Shown here: positions 25,901-40,200 of the stretch, in pieces
Layout: the number at the start of each line of letters is the position of its first letter
Numbering within the stretch: position 1 is the stretch's first letter
Assembly (NCBI GenBank): GCA_037447605.1
Contig: CM074805.1
Location: 4,335,573-4,399,572 of the forward strand
Reading direction: 5' to 3'
Source of the DNA: Zygnema circumcarinatum
Lineage: Eukaryota; Streptophyta; Zygnematophyceae; Zygnematales; Zygnemataceae
DNA: 64,000 bases
Position numbers and translations under genes: made by a program
The notes under the pieces: generated by a model
The model's database searches: none
What the model was told of the DNA's origin: nothing
Seen by the model: only the letters and a program-made list of their open reading frames with translations

Positions 25901-28900
25901 TCCGCCTCAGTGCAAGAGGATATCTTCAGACATGGGCCCCACAAGTCTTCCCTTCCTACTTCTCACCATTTCTCCACGATTTCTTTTCTGGAATGACTAC
26001 TATGGACGTGGATGCCAGGGTGAGTTATTGACAAAAGTGAAAGAGGAGGTTTCCCCCCAGAAATTGGGAATGGGAGTCTTAAGTTAGGAGTTCGTTCCTA
26101 GCTTTCATCTGGGCTCATATTAACTTTCTTAGGCACGGTCCATGTATCTCTCCTCTTAAAAGTGAAAGTATTTGGTTATTTATATACGATAAGTGGGGCA
26201 ATGCTATGTGCTAAGGTTTTCTTAACAGATAAAGCCCGATCGATGGCCTTCGACCTCCCAGCTTGAAACGGAGAACTTGTCAAACTGTGCATTTAAAGTA
26301 TGGATGTAGGTTGCTCCTCTTAACTTTTGAGCATGTACTGATGTGCGATGTTTGGCTTACCATAGGTGGCAAGAACTCTTGAGGCCTTTGGTGAGATTCA
26401 CGAACACATGTTGGCAGATGCACTTCAAGTGAACAAGTCCCATTTGCGAAATCTGGAGATGCTTCATATTCAAGATTCAGCACCAAACTCCAGCCAGTCT
26501 GTTGAAATGGGGGCAGGCGTAGACTACATTACTGCAAGCAAAGAGAGGGCATTTGCACACAACCATGTTAAGGGGCAGATGAGGGGCTTAGAGACAGATG
26601 GACAAAACGATCTCATCACTGATCTTAAGAAACTTCTTGGAGACACAGAGCGGCTTCGAGCAGGAGCATCAATAATGGCTGGACCTTTTTCAACCGTCGA
26701 TGACAGTATTGGCAGTGCAAGAAAAGGGAAAGGTCAAGACAGAGAGAGTAGCTCAAATAGTACCCGCAGTCGAAAGCAGTTGGTTAACTCAGGTGGTTTT
26801 TTAAGCGGTCCTGCTTTAGTCGAAAGTCGAAACGAGCCTCCAAGTCATGGCTTTCAGAAGACTATTGCTCTGCAAGATGCATGGCATCCTGAACTGGGAG
26901 GTGATGGAGGAAGAGATGGAATCCTCGCCCAAGAAGATCGTCTTCGGGAGTTTTCAAAGCTTGATTTTGCAACACGTCCGAAGAATCTTGCAATAGCATT
27001 TGTTGAAGCAACGTCTGATGTTGAGGAACTTGTTATGGAGGAGGTGAGAAGTCACTCCTTATTGTCCCTGTTGTTGTAGGAAAGGCATAGTCAAACCCCA
27101 TTCAGACAGTACAGGCAAAACAAGAACATATATGGTGTGCCCCAAGTTCTTCGTTAGAAAATCTAGTGACTGAGTTGGACTTCTCGGACTGTGTTTGAAC
27201 CTACAAAACAACTTATAGCTCTCCAGCATCGTTTCTCGTTCAAAAGTTCACACTTTTCGATCTAGCAAGCCCGCTGCTACATTCAAAATCCTAAGAAGAT
27301 GTGGGTTATCTCGTTGACACGTCACCTTAAGGATGGACTGCACTGTTGATTATGACGACTGGAGTCTTTACTTCTTCCACTGTTTCATACAGGTTTACGA
27401 GTACGAGGTGCGAGAAATTGGAGCATCGTCCAATCCGCAGTCGCCTCATGCCAGCAATTCTGTGGGCATGTGGAATTCGTGGGGATTGAGCCGGCGGAAG
27501 GAAGACACGAGCTTGCCTTCAGAGGGAGGTTGGCGATGGGATGGCGAGTGGGAACTCGATCTCAGTGGCGGATCTGGAGGTGGGTCAATGGTCACTAAGG
27601 AGCTGCATTTCGTATGCTAAGGTTTATTTTAAGGAGTCCAATGTCCTGAGGGCTTGCTTGACTGTGTAGATTTGTTTTCAAAACTATAATTTTACCTTCC
27701 GCAAGGATCGTAAAGTAACCTCCAGGAACCGATTGTGTAATCAATCTTTCGCTTTTTCGAAATGAGTTGTAAGTTGTAAACATCCAGAATATTACCATTG
27801 TGAAGGGAAGCAAGGCATCCTGTTGGGTAATCGTGAAGGTATTTTAGGCCATCGTTGGTACCTAAGGGCTGCAATGTTTCTTTCACCTTTCAACCAGGTC
27901 TTGGAGCTGATAAGGAAGGTTGGCGATATAGGACTTCATCAGCAAGAGAAGAGCCCTCTGAGAGTAGTGGGATGGAAGGAGTGAGGCCGGGAAGGACTGA
28001 CGATTCAAAAAGTCGCAATGGCCCACTCCGAGACCGGCGGCTTGCAGGCCAAACCTCCGTCTCTGGATATGGATGGTCAAATGTTTGCACTCCTACCAGC
28101 ATGTGGAGGCAAAGGCGATGGATTCGCAGACGCAGAAGAAAACCACCCTCTCCCTCAATAGTTTCAGGTGCAGGTGAATCTAAGTTCCCTTCGGTAACAT
28201 GGCCTCGTAGAGGTCAGCGACTTCCGACTGGTCGCACTGTTGGGAAATTGGGTGAGGAGGAACTCGGACACCAAGTGCGTTGTGAGGGAATGGTCCTTAT
28301 TGCCGGCCTTCTATGCGGATGTTTGCGTAACCTAAAACTGCCCCAGTATCGACGAGCCTGCGTTGAACTCCTACGAGATGCTGCAGCCCACTGTGATGAC
28401 GATACCCGGCTGCAACGGGTGGTGCCCTTTGTTGTCTCTCTGCTCTCTGACAATCGCGATGCATCGAACCTAGATAGTCCCGCGGTAGTCAAATATGCGG
28501 CATTGTATGCGCTAGCGGATGTTCTTGACATGGTGCGTTCGTTTCCAGCAACTGATGCCAAGATTTTCCCAGAGTATCTTTTTCCTTCTTTATCGTTGCT
28601 TCCTCAGCACAATGAGGAGACTGTGCGGGCAGCTTATGCAGATAACATCTCTAAGTTTGCGGAGTCTGCACATCGGTTCCTGATCTGCTCATCGCATGTT
28701 AGTGGATTTGTACATTCGGAAGAGGCGGGTAGCAAACTATTGACGGAGGCAGGACTTCTGTCTAGTCCAAAAATGACAGGGGGCAACGGAGTTGTAGGAG
28801 GGGAGGTTAGTGTTCTCCAACGCCAACAACTGCAGTCGCATTATGATGTAGAGTTGAACAACTTAAGGGACGCTGTGAAGGGGGTTGTTGAAGAGCTTGT

Positions 28901-31900
28901 AACTGGCCCAAGGAGCACGTCGGCTGTCCGAAAAGCCTTGTTATTACACATGGCAAGTCTGTGCCGCTTCTTTGGTCGAAAATACAGCAACGACTTTCTT
29001 CTGCCTTTACTTATCACTTTTTTGAACGACAGAGATGATCAGGTTCGAGCAGCGTTTTTTGAGCATGTTGCTCAAGTGTGCGTCTTTGTAGGGCGGACAT
29101 CCTTGGAAGCTTTTCTCCTTCCCTGTATAGAGCAAGCACTTAACGATATGGAGGAGGCAGTTATTGTCAGTGCTCTCGGCTGTTTGACTTCTCTGTGTGT
29201 TAAAGAGCAGCTGAGAAAGCGGGTTCTTTTGGGAGCAGCAGAAAGGACTGCTCCTCTTTTGTGTCACCCAAGTGCATGGGTGAGGCGAGCAGCGGTTGCT
29301 TTCATTGCCGCTTCCGGGGCTCAACTTGCCCCTGCAGATGCCCATGCTCTGTTAGCCCCTCTTTTAGCTCCTCTTGTGAGAAGGGAGCCCACCAGTCTTT
29401 CCTCAGAAGCTGCAATACTGACATGCCTGAAACCGCCAGTTTCTCGGAGGTTTTTCAACTTAGAGCTGAGCAATGCCCTGCAGTCGATATCGAGCACTGC
29501 CAATGTGGGGGGGTCTAAACCGTCAGATAAGCTGCCTAGCAACTTTCGGCAAGTGAGGCTCAATGGTTTGTCAGCTTCAGATCTTGTGGCATCTCCCTTC
29601 TCTGCAGGCCGAGATCATAATGGTGTCAGTAAACAGTCACTTTTGTCTCCCTCAAAGCGAGGCATGTTGGATGGAGGAGCAGGCCCGACAAGTCCCTCTG
29701 GAGATTCTGGAGAAACGGAGGATGGCGAGAAAGTTCGAGCACTACAAGGCTATATTCGCAATTCTTCTAGCGTAATTCACTCGAAGATAAAGCAATGGGA
29801 GGCAGAAGGGACTGACAAATTCAGACCGCCGGTGCCATCATTGCGTGCAACTTCTGTTGCAGGCCCTGCACAGAACCTCGGAAACTTTGATGGAGGGCAG
29901 GATTTGCCTTCTGTCGGAATCCCTGTTTACTCCCTTTTGTTACCCGAAAGAAAGCCTGAGCCTACATCTGCAGATGGCGATGCGGGTCAAGGAGCCGAAC
30001 CAAGCGACTCCTTTGTCAGCTCAGAGTGGAATAGAGCCGTTGGGGTGCGGCGGGCAGCCTTAGGAATGGGAAGTGCGTTTGCAGGGGAGCCAAGGGGGCC
30101 CGTAATTAACCTCGTTGCACCACCCACAGGCCATTCCTTCTTGCCAGCCGCCTCTCAGCACATGCAGCGGTCTATAGCGCTTGCAGGCCCACCTTTAGTG
30201 CATAATTCTATAGCCACCTCTCGGTATTCCGGCGTTTGGGAAGACGTTACTAGGACCCTTGGACCAGTAGCAGCACTTTCCGGGTCGGTTACTGCAGGAG
30301 GGATTGGTGGTGCTGTGCCGGCAAGGATGAAGCCGGCTGGAAATTCACAGGTTGGAATTGGGACTTCTTCGCCGGTTGGAGAGAATGCCTCTTCTGACGG
30401 GCTCATGCGGGACCCTGTAACAAAGCTAGTAGGAATAAGCTTCACAATGGGAAGTTCAACAGACCACACGTGGCGGCCTAAGGGAGTGCTGCTAGCTCAC
30501 CTTCATGAGCATCAGAAAGCTGTAAACCAGGTGGCTGTATCACCGAGCAACAGTTTCTTTGCCAGTGCTTCAGATGATGGCACAGTGCGAATCTGGGACT
30601 GCCGGCGATTGGAGAGGGATTTGTTATTCAAAAGTCGCCTTACGTATGGAGGCTTGCAAGGGAGGGCCTTGTGTGTTACCATGCTAGATGGGAACCTTGT
30701 CGCAGCATCCTCAAGCACTGGGTCTGTTCATGTCTTCCATGTTGACTATGTTGCTCGTAGTGAGACTAGTCCTGAACGCTATACTGGCGTGTCGGATGTG
30801 CGGAAAGTAGAGGGCAACCAAGGCCCTGTTCTTTCCCTACAAAGCGTTACGGGAGACGGGCCAGTGCTAGTCCTTTACAGTTCTTTGAAAGGCGGTTTGC
30901 ACCTTTGCGATACGCGTCTTCAAAAAGAGGCATGGGTCCTGAAACAGCCCTCCTCATACGGCTATATTTGCAGCTCTACCCTGCATCCCGGAGACCATTG
31001 GGTTGTGTCAGCAACCTCCCGAGGAGTGCTGACATTGTGGGATCTACGCTTTCGCCTTCCAGTGAATATCTGGCAGCATCCCTCGGGCGGCAAAATTGAT
31101 GCTTTGGCTGCTCTCCTCCCAGGAGTCGGAGCTCTTTCAGGACCAGCTTCTTTTCCTCCTCCACATGCTCGGCCTTTGGTGTACGTCGCTGCTGGCAGAG
31201 AAGAGGTCGGACTTTGGAATGCTGAAAATGGTACATGCCATCAGGTGAGACAGCATGCCGTCAGCTCCTTTACGTCAACTTTCTGTATTGTCGCTCCACG
31301 TGGGACGAGAAAGAAAATTAGAGGAGTGGTTGCTGTTTCATAGACGTTTGGAGAGGAGGCTGTGATGATAAGATGTGCTTTACACGCGGCATATAAACTC
31401 TGTGACATGCATGAGAGTGTCAGTGTGGAGATGTATGCTTATGCATTACAGCAACTCGAGTAAATGTCCTGTTACAGTTGGTTGGTCAAAATCGTAAACA
31501 GAAAGGTAATATTGATCGATGAATCAACCTGATTTTTATTGAGGCTTCAGGCATGGAGATTGTTAGTTGGCTTAATTTTCCCTTCATGGTCAGCATAAGT
31601 TCATGGGTTCTTGCAGAAAGCGACATCGCGCGTACACGTAGACTACGCTGCAATGTGTGCCCCAATATGGCTCGTCGTTTGTGTATTTAAGGTGTTTTGA
31701 GTGCAACTTTTTCTTACAGAGTCTACCACAAACCTTCCTTTTCTTGTAGGTTTTGCGAGTTGCTTCACCATCAGCTGTCAATGAACGAGCAGCCCTTTCC
31801 GAAACACCTGCAGCACTTCTGCCTGTACGGTCCAGCATAGTGCTCCCTACGAATGCGAAGACGCAAGGGGGAGGAAAAGCCTCTCCGGCAGGAGACGTCC

Positions 31901-32755
31901 TTGGAATGGAAGAGCTGAACTCCCCTGCTCCTCCTCTTCCTGGGTTTCGAGCTCTCCTACCTGTTGTAGGAGGGGCCACACTGATAACAGCAGGAACAGA
32001 CTGTCGGATTCGGCAATGGGATCGTCTGAGGTGGGCTCAACCATACCTCTTGCAACTATCACTTGGACTATGTTTCAGACTGCAGTTTGGGTTTTGGGTC
32101 CGATTTGCTTCATTTGAATCTTCCTTTGTGATGCCCCCCCCCCCCCTCCCCCCAATTCGCTGAGGAAGCAAAGGGTATCGTTTGACTGTGACGATTAAGA
32201 TCGAACCGGACCGCTTCTATGTACCTCTTAACCATGTTGGTGTGTGTTTTGTACCGGCCGGCGGCTGCAGGCCCGATAAGAGCCACTGGATATGTGGACC
32301 CCCTGTGCCTGGGGAGGTCCCCAAACTGCAGTACGATTCACGTACTCACAGTGGCGTGCGCGTTTTGCAGGTCAGGGGCTGCCACATAGCTCCGTCTCAT
32401 TCTTGGCTGAATTCCTTTTGCATCCTTTCCATCCGATCATGTTTGTTGCTCATGCTCCGGACACAAGTATGAACAAATAACGGGACTTCTGGCCTTGCTC
32501 TGCTGTCATAGAAACATGCGAAGCTCGTAATTTGACTGTTGTGTTAAAAAAAACGTTTTGCAGGAGCTGGTCGGCCCTTCGAACAGCACTTCTGTAGAGG
32601 GAGGGGCGCGATTGCAGCAGAATTTCCTCTCGGCAGCAGCCAATGATGGCGCAGGATGCCACCGAGATACTATTTTGTCCTTATCTTCGGTGCAAGTCAG
32701 CCAGAGACTGCTCATCTCAAGCAGCAGAGACGGCGCCGTCAAGGTGTGGAAATAG
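22921..32755 (+). CDS. VPS15: VPS15 / PIK3R4, regulatory pseudokinase-like subunit of class III PI3-kinase
   Basis: Starts at ATG 22921 (MGNQLAST), an N-myristoylation signal, and ends TAG 32753-32755. Exon 1 is 22921-23115. The kinase domain is spread over short exons: [72 protein letters not shown] (a DYA motif in place of DFG); RRRCYLAPE; and [19 protein letters not shown] linker exon (26366-27040) follows. The long exon 27898-31244 holds HEAT-like repeats ([57 protein letters not shown]) and then WD40 repeats ([34 protein letters not shown]). Three or more further exons complete the propeller ([31 protein letters not shown]). VPS15 with VPS34 and VPS30/Beclin makes PI3P on endosomal and autophagic membranes. 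Confidence 0.96.
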
Positions 32756-34204
32756 CTTCTGCCCGAGGGTCCACTTGTACTATGGGCTGCGACCTTTCCA
32801 TGTACACGCAGTTACGGTTATGTAGCACGGACTTAGATCGGCGAGAGGACGGGCGGCGAATTGCACACTCGGTATCATTGAGGCCTCTACAATTCTTCAC
32901 TTCAACTGATTAACATTTTTTATGCGGCCTCTGTGTGGGTGAGGTGTGCCCTTACCCGTCTCTGTGTAGGCTTGTACATTCTATACGTGTGCTTACAGGA
33001 CACCAGAAATAAGGAGTTGCGGTCTGTAGATTCTGAGGAGTGAATAAAATGGACCATTGTTGTAAATTACTTCATTCCAACCGTGTTGTCACTGAATGCC
33101 AAAAAATGGCAATGCGTGTTCAATCCAATTTTTTAGGTACGTTTTGCCCCGTTTCAGTTTGATTAGTTCAGCCTGCAACACGTATGTGCGCAAGCTTCTT
33201 CATTAACCAGTTGAAAAATCAAACAGTTGGATTTTAGGATTTGTAGGGTCTCAGTCATTGTAGGGTTTTGGTTTTATCGTAGGCTTTGTAGGAAGTCCAG
33301 GGGGAACCCACATTTACGTCTAACTTCTTTACAAGTTGGACCCAGACAACAAGTTGGATTATTATCAACAAAGTTTTCAAGGAAAATCGAAAAACCTTGG
33401 CAAGATTCGCAAGCATTCGAAAGCATATATGACTTAATTCTTGCCTGAAAGAGAAAAACGAAACTGTCTATATAGGAATGCCAATTTCCATTGATCTTCT
33501 TTCAGCAAGAACTAGAGTCCACTTCTGTCCATTTTTTTTGGGAAGTGTGATTCGAATTCTTTTTCAACGGGCGGAACAAAACATTGGTTGTGATAAGCAG
33601 GGATTTTTTTATTTTTCTTTCAATTCAACAGAGAACTGCAAGTACAACGGGATTCCGTGCTCAGCAACTGCTGTGCACAGTGCGGTACATGTTGGAACAG
33701 AAACAAAAGGACAAACGACATGCAGAAATGAATCAGCCGCATAGAAGACGAGACCAGTTCCCACCAAAAACTGAAATTGCACACCTCCCATGCTGCAGCT
33801 GCAAAGAGGTGAAATCTAGCGCCCCTGAGTGCAGCTCAAGAGAAAATTCCACCAAAATATGGACATTCGGAGAAAATCTTCTATTGCTTCGATTTCTTTG
33901 ATGGTGGAGGCCCCATTGTACTGCTGATATCTGGTTTCCGTTTAATCCCCAAGAAGTGCTCCACCTGCATGCCTCATCCCCCCCCCGTAAGATGGTAAAT
34001 TCAAATCAGTCGATTTGGAAATATCATCGTTTGAGCAGCCTTTACCTCCACAGATCACACGCGCCTCAGAAAATGTCCTCTAAAGCACGTACATGTTCAA
34101 ATAAAACCCCCTCGAATGACCCATAGATAATTCCAGTGATATCGTCGTCCCCTCTATATAAGCGGGTACAACAGAGAACCTCCACTTCTTGGACCACCTA
34201 ATCG
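32756..34204. other. intergenic region between convergent genes VPS15 and SART1
   Basis: VPS15 (plus) and SART1 (minus) end facing each other across this 1.4-kb stretch, which should hold both 3' UTRs. A possible VPS15 polyadenylation signal, GAATAAAATGG, is at about 33041. No ORF shows a known domain. Confidence 0.5.
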
Positions 34205-37200
34205 TCAACCCATCCTTCGGTCTTTAGGGTTCCAAAAGTGGAAATCACAATCACAATTGTTCAAATCGGCTAACAAGCCTTTTGCGACGTTCACACAGCT
34301 TGCTGCCAATTTTCCCTCCCAGTCTCTCACCTTGCTGTCGCCAAGCATAGGCGTAAGGCTGCCTGGAATCTTCTTGTCTCCCAACATAGGGGTCAGGCTC
34401 CCAATGTGCTCCTTCTCCACTCCAAAAGTATTACGAGGATCACTTGTCTGCCTGCCACTCTCCCGCCATCTCACCGGCTCGGTCAGATCCTCTCACACAT
34501 GATAAAATGAAAACAAATACGCCATAACAAAAGCCAATAAAAGGGAGGAAGGTACAAAGCTTCAAAACTCACCCTGGTTTAATCTGCCCACTGATCACAA
34601 TGTAGGGCGCATTCATCTGCGCCTGCACCTCACGCATCCTCTCCATGGACATGAGAGGGGTGTCTCCTGCAGTCATCTTCTTCCGTTTGAGCTCCTCATT
34701 GTACTGTTTGATCCTCTTCTCCTGCTTCAGCTTTCCAGGGCCCTTTCCATGGAACTTGTGTGAAAGAACCCGGAATGCCTCCTTCGGAGTCATCTGTATA
34801 CAGCCCTCCACAAGACACGAAGGTGTCACACATGAATTCTCTGCCTCTCTCATCCTTGTTCTAACCTCCTCATTCACGATCACACACCCTCATGTGTTCT
34901 ACTGCTGTCAAGCAAAACAACACATGCAAATCAGAGACAGTTTCGCCTACCATCCAATCTTCCGCGGTAGAAAAGCAAGCACCATGCAACCAAGAACTTC
35001 ACTCTCATATCAATCTCTCCATTCTCAAATAGTGCAATTACCATAAATGTGCATTTTTTCTACCCACAGTTTCATCCACTATCGTAGAGGTAAGGAGGAC
35101 ATCTCTCTAAGACCTCACCTCTCGTCCGAACTCATCCCGCCGATCAATGCGAATTTCCTTCTGTCCCGATGGTGCTACAGAATCCAAAATGCCCACAAGC
35201 TTGCTCTTCTTTTTGTCCATATTCCGACCGCCCCATTCAGGGTCTTTCTGCAGAGCCCCTCTATCCTTAAGGAGATGCAATATCCCAGCAAGTCCCTTGC
35301 CTACAGGGGCCTCTGCAATTGTATCGTCATCTTCATCCTCTCCCTCCTCTTCCTCCTCCTCCTCCTCTCCCTCTCCATCCTTTCTCCCACTACCCTCCTG
35401 TTCCCCTTTCACTTCCCTCCACCCCCCCCCTCCCTGTTCTTCAGCAATAGGCTCTGCAGCTGCTTCCTCCTCCATAACAACTTTTGCCTCTTCCTCCTCC
35501 TCTGCAAACACGTCTTTCTCTGCAATTCGCCTCGTGATAGCTGCACAGATAACACAAAGATAAAGAGAACCACAAGCACCTTGTCATCCTTAGCGTTTGA
35601 TTACTCTATCATGCCATCGTTTCAGTTTCCGCAGTCAAGAACTGAACCGCTTTCCCGCTTCTCTATGTTTCACACATCCCAACTCCCACAATATACCTTG
35701 CTTACAAAAACCAGAAATCATTAAGGCTGCCCCATAAGCTGAGAGGGAAGGCTGTCCCAATACATACCATCATCCAACTGCAAGCTTCGGCAAAACTCCC
35801 CTGTATCTGTGAATATTAGCCCTCCTCCGAACCCCGCTTCACCTCCTCCCTCCCTTGGCTCCTTCTTCACCTCCTTCAGCTCTGCCAACCTCTCTACCAG
35901 CGTCTGACGACCAGCCATGGCTGCCGTCTCTGCTCTCTTCCTCAAAGCAGCTTGTCTCGCCATTTCCAACGACCTCTCTAACTCTGCATCCTCCTCTGCA
36001 CCAATCATCATATCCTCCTCCTCTTCCTCCTTCACCTCTTCCTTCACCTCTTCCTTCACCTCTTCTTTCACTTTTCCAGCACCATCCACATCTTCAACAA
36101 CAACAGCTATCTGCCCGCTGTTCCCTCCATCAACATCCATGTCTACCGTCTCCCTAAGAACTTTCGAATTTTCTACAGCTTTGTTGTAGGCTTTCTCATA
36201 TGCAACACGCTTTTCTTCTGCCACTCTCTCTCTCTCCGCTACCTCCTTAGCAGCTCTGCGACTCCCCCGGTCTCCAATGGTTTCAGCTCCTCCAAGGCCC
36301 ATTGCCTTCGCCTCTGCTTCAAGAGCATCATAGTCGAGAACCTCCTTTCTGCTTCGCACTTTTTTCTTTTTCTTAGGCTTTCTCATCTGTGACATTTCTT
36401 CATTTGTTAAGTAGTCACTCGACTTGACCAATATTGGACCCCCAAGGCTCTCCTTCTGTCCAGTCAAACCCTGCAACTTTCGTCTCACCTGACCCACCCC
36501 GAAGCAAAACACATCCCTCCTTTCAGGTTAGGAAAGCTCCCTCGGACTTCCTCGGAAACCTAAAGCGAAAATAAGAAAATATTGTTGTTCCACATTCGAA
36601 AAGTTCAAATGCCAAATGCATTAATTTTGGTGACATTCGCGGAGTAAGGATTGAAATCAGCATCAACTGCATGCAAGACACAAATGCATAAAACAAATGC
36701 ATTGCTTTGGTAATGTCAATGTAAATGTTAACGAAGGTATGCTTCCTTACCTCTTCCAGCCGTTTGCGATTCTCCTCATCGATTCCTCCAGTAGCATCCA
36801 GTACTATGCCCTGCGAGAAAGAGATAGAAGCAACAAGGGGGGTATCTAGTCATGTTCAAAAGGATGAAAGGTCAAGAAGTAGAGACAGAAAGTTTCAAAT
36901 GCTTCAGAAGTGAGCACATGCGCATTCATGCTGGTGACTTCAACCTTTAGTCCAATGCATGAAACAACAAGCGACGAGGAGGATCAAATGAAAGCACATG
37001 AAGAAAACTCTCACCTCCTCAGGAAGAGCTTCATCATATTTGGCCAATACTGAACGAGGTTTTTGGTCTATGTCATTGTCGAACCTGTTGATATGAGCCC
37101 CCAAAACAAAGTTCTGCTTCAATAACGCTCTGACCTCCAACTTCATCTTCTCTCCCTCCTCACTGCTTCCCTGCCTCCCCTCCTCCCCTCCCCCTCTCTC

Positions 37201-37206
37201 TCTCTC

Positions 37207-37258
<52 letters not shown>

Positions 37259-40200
37259 CCTCTCTCTCTCTCTCCCTCTCTCTCTCTGACATCTCCCTTC
37301 CACCCGCCTCGCCCCCTTCCCTCACATCCTCGCTCATCCTTACCCTCACACCATTCTAATTTTTCCACCCACTCCTCCGCTCTCCCTCGAAAACCCTGGC
37401 AAGCATGTGAACTGTACTAGTGGCCCTCTTGAAAGTGAAGGGTTAGCTTTCATGCTTGATAGAAGCCCAATCGGAGCGGAAACGGATGCCATGGAAAATC
37501 GTACTCACTTGTCTTCGGTATTGCCGTAGGTTTTCTTTGCCTCCTTATACGCTTTCTCGCGAGCCAACTGCTCTGCGATCTCAATGTTTTCCAGCTCGTC
37601 CGTAGCTGCATATGGCAAACCCAGAATGAAAATATGAAAGCTGGTGAGGTCTGATGTGCAGCTACCATCCAATGAGAGTAGAGGGCTTTACGATAGATGC
37701 TGTGTAGCTCTATTGATGTGAATCCCCACTCTGACGCAAATCCTGGTTTAGAATTCATGTATTCATGAATAGCATGGACAACTTTGGCAGTAGAGGCAGC
37801 GAAAGCCTACATATTCACTTTACCGAGTCACCAAGGGAGTGAAACACTATATCTTCTCTTTCGGGAATTCTTAGCCAGACTATGCATAGCAGTGAATGGG
37901 AACAAACAAAATAAACAAATGAGTTCATACATTTCGAAGGAGGAGCCATTTTGGATTCAACAAACTCAAACACTCACAACGAAAATGCGTTTCATGTAAA
38001 TTTAGGGCTCCGGAAAAAGACTCTTGAACTAGCGTCAGTGACTCACTGACCTTCGTTGACATCTCCACCGTCCAAAATTGAGGAATCCTTTAAAGTGAGA
38101 ATCACCCCTCCTCCCTCCATGACTTTGTCGAGACCATGTCTGACCTTCAGTCCCGCAAGATCTTCTGTTCCCTTCACACCACCCTGCATCTGAGTGAATC
38201 TCCTAAAAGTAAAGCTCCATCATAAGCATCAGTAACTGCAGCTCTAGCAAAGCTTATACGAACGAAAAGCTGAGAACATGCAAATTCAATCAAGGAATCC
38301 TTAATCGTGCTTTACTAAACCTCCTGGCACAGATTTTCAGACCCAAAACAATTATGGAAGCATTCGTGTGTATTAGAAAGACAGGTCTGTCAAGTTGCCC
38401 CGTATTTGCTTACTTGAGTCATAGGCAGAATCTTGTGGAAAATCCTCGTCCTCGTCTGCACCTTCATCCTGTAACATGCAAAGTCCGAGACATATTCAGC
38501 GAAAAAACGTCTCATTTATACAAGGATTACAACGCGCAAAGGTCAATCATAAGGTCAGTAACTTGATTCAAAAAAGGAGTGTAGGAGAAAGCAAGATCCT
38601 GCTAGGCTGTATAGGAAGGTGAAGAAAATCACCATTTCTGAAAGCATTCTTGCAGTGCGAGCAGCTTTGGCTCTTTCCTCTGCCCTCCTTCTCTCTTCTA
38701 AGATCCTGCTCTTCATGACCCAATCTCCAATATCATCCTCTGCCTCATCTGCAAGCGGAGATTCACCTGCCCTAGTCTTCTTCTCCTTGCTCTTAAGTCG
38801 CTCCTCCCTCATCCTGCACACCACCAGAACAGCTGCTCAGACCCTCACTATCGTCAGCATACCCCATACTTCAATGATCTGCAACAAGCAGAGTCACGGA
38901 AACATGGCATTAACAACGTTGCCAACAGCATCAGCTTACAGCAATGCTTCAGTTTTAGAATACCGTGAATGGTTCAAAAAAAGAAATGACGGAAAAGAAG
39001 AACATGGAGGTTACATTATTGCGAGAAGAAAGCACAAGAATGCAATGTGAAGAATGTCTTCAAGTGAAATAATGGCTGGTTTACGCCAAGAAACGAGCCA
39101 CGTTATTGATATTGCTTTTAACCCGAAGTTCACAAGACCCTAGATAATTCATTGCCGACCATAAGTAAGTGGAAGAGTCTCCGAGTCCTGCATATGCAAG
39201 TAACTTTATCTTGAGAACTGGTCTAAGAGAAAGCTACGCTGCAAAGGGTGAAAACATGAAGTTCGCTATTGAATGTGGCAGACTATTCAGGAATTAAAGA
39301 ACAAGGAGGCTGACCTCGAGTATGCTATTAGCCGCACTTTATGTCATTTCGAAATATTGGTGCTTGATTGCATGCATAATCAGATAGTAGTGACAAGAAT
39401 TGTTCTCAGAAGTACAGTGTACATTTTTTTAATCACGATATCTTCAGTGTACTTCCTCAAATTAATCATCCCTGACTTGCTTAAGCAAAGTGCTTATCAA
39501 AACACTAAACGTAAAATTGGTAGTAACTTCAACAAACCAGCTTTTACTATGAAGGTAACTCATAGTTAAGCATCACAGCACAAAAATGCCGTCTTTGTCA
39601 ATTGAATTGGATTCTCCTTCAACCTTCGGGAAAAATAGCTTACCTGACAATCTTGTCCTCCAGCTCACTGCTTGACGCCTCTGCCCCTTTTGCTGCTTTA
39701 GTTTCTCCCCGTCCTGTACTCCTATGCTCCGCGTGCTCACGCCTTCCATGGCGGTCCGGCTCTGTTCTCTGATCAGCCACATTACTTAAGTTACTCTTCT
39801 TTACTTCTTCTATCTTTTCTAACCCCTTTGGTTTCTCCATCACCCTCTCCTTCTCTGCTGACTTCTTATCCCTTTTCTCGCTATCTCTTTCACGTGAGCC
39901 TTCCTGTTTTTCATCCAACGCCTCTCTATCCTTCAGGTTGTCTTCAACCTTGATACCCTTTTTCCCGCCGTCCAAGTCATGTGCCTCGTCCTCCTTCCCT
40001 CGTCCCTCTCTCGCTCGCTCTTTGCTATCCTTCTCCTTGCTGATGGCCTTCTCCTTCACCTTCTCCTCAAGTTCTGCATCATGGCGCTTCAGACCCCTCT
40101 CCCTCTCTTTCGGCTTTTCTTTCTCTTTCTCTTTCTCTTTCTCCTTACTCCTCGGCTTTTCTTTTTCCTTTTCCTTTTCTTTCTCCTTCTCCCTCCCTTT

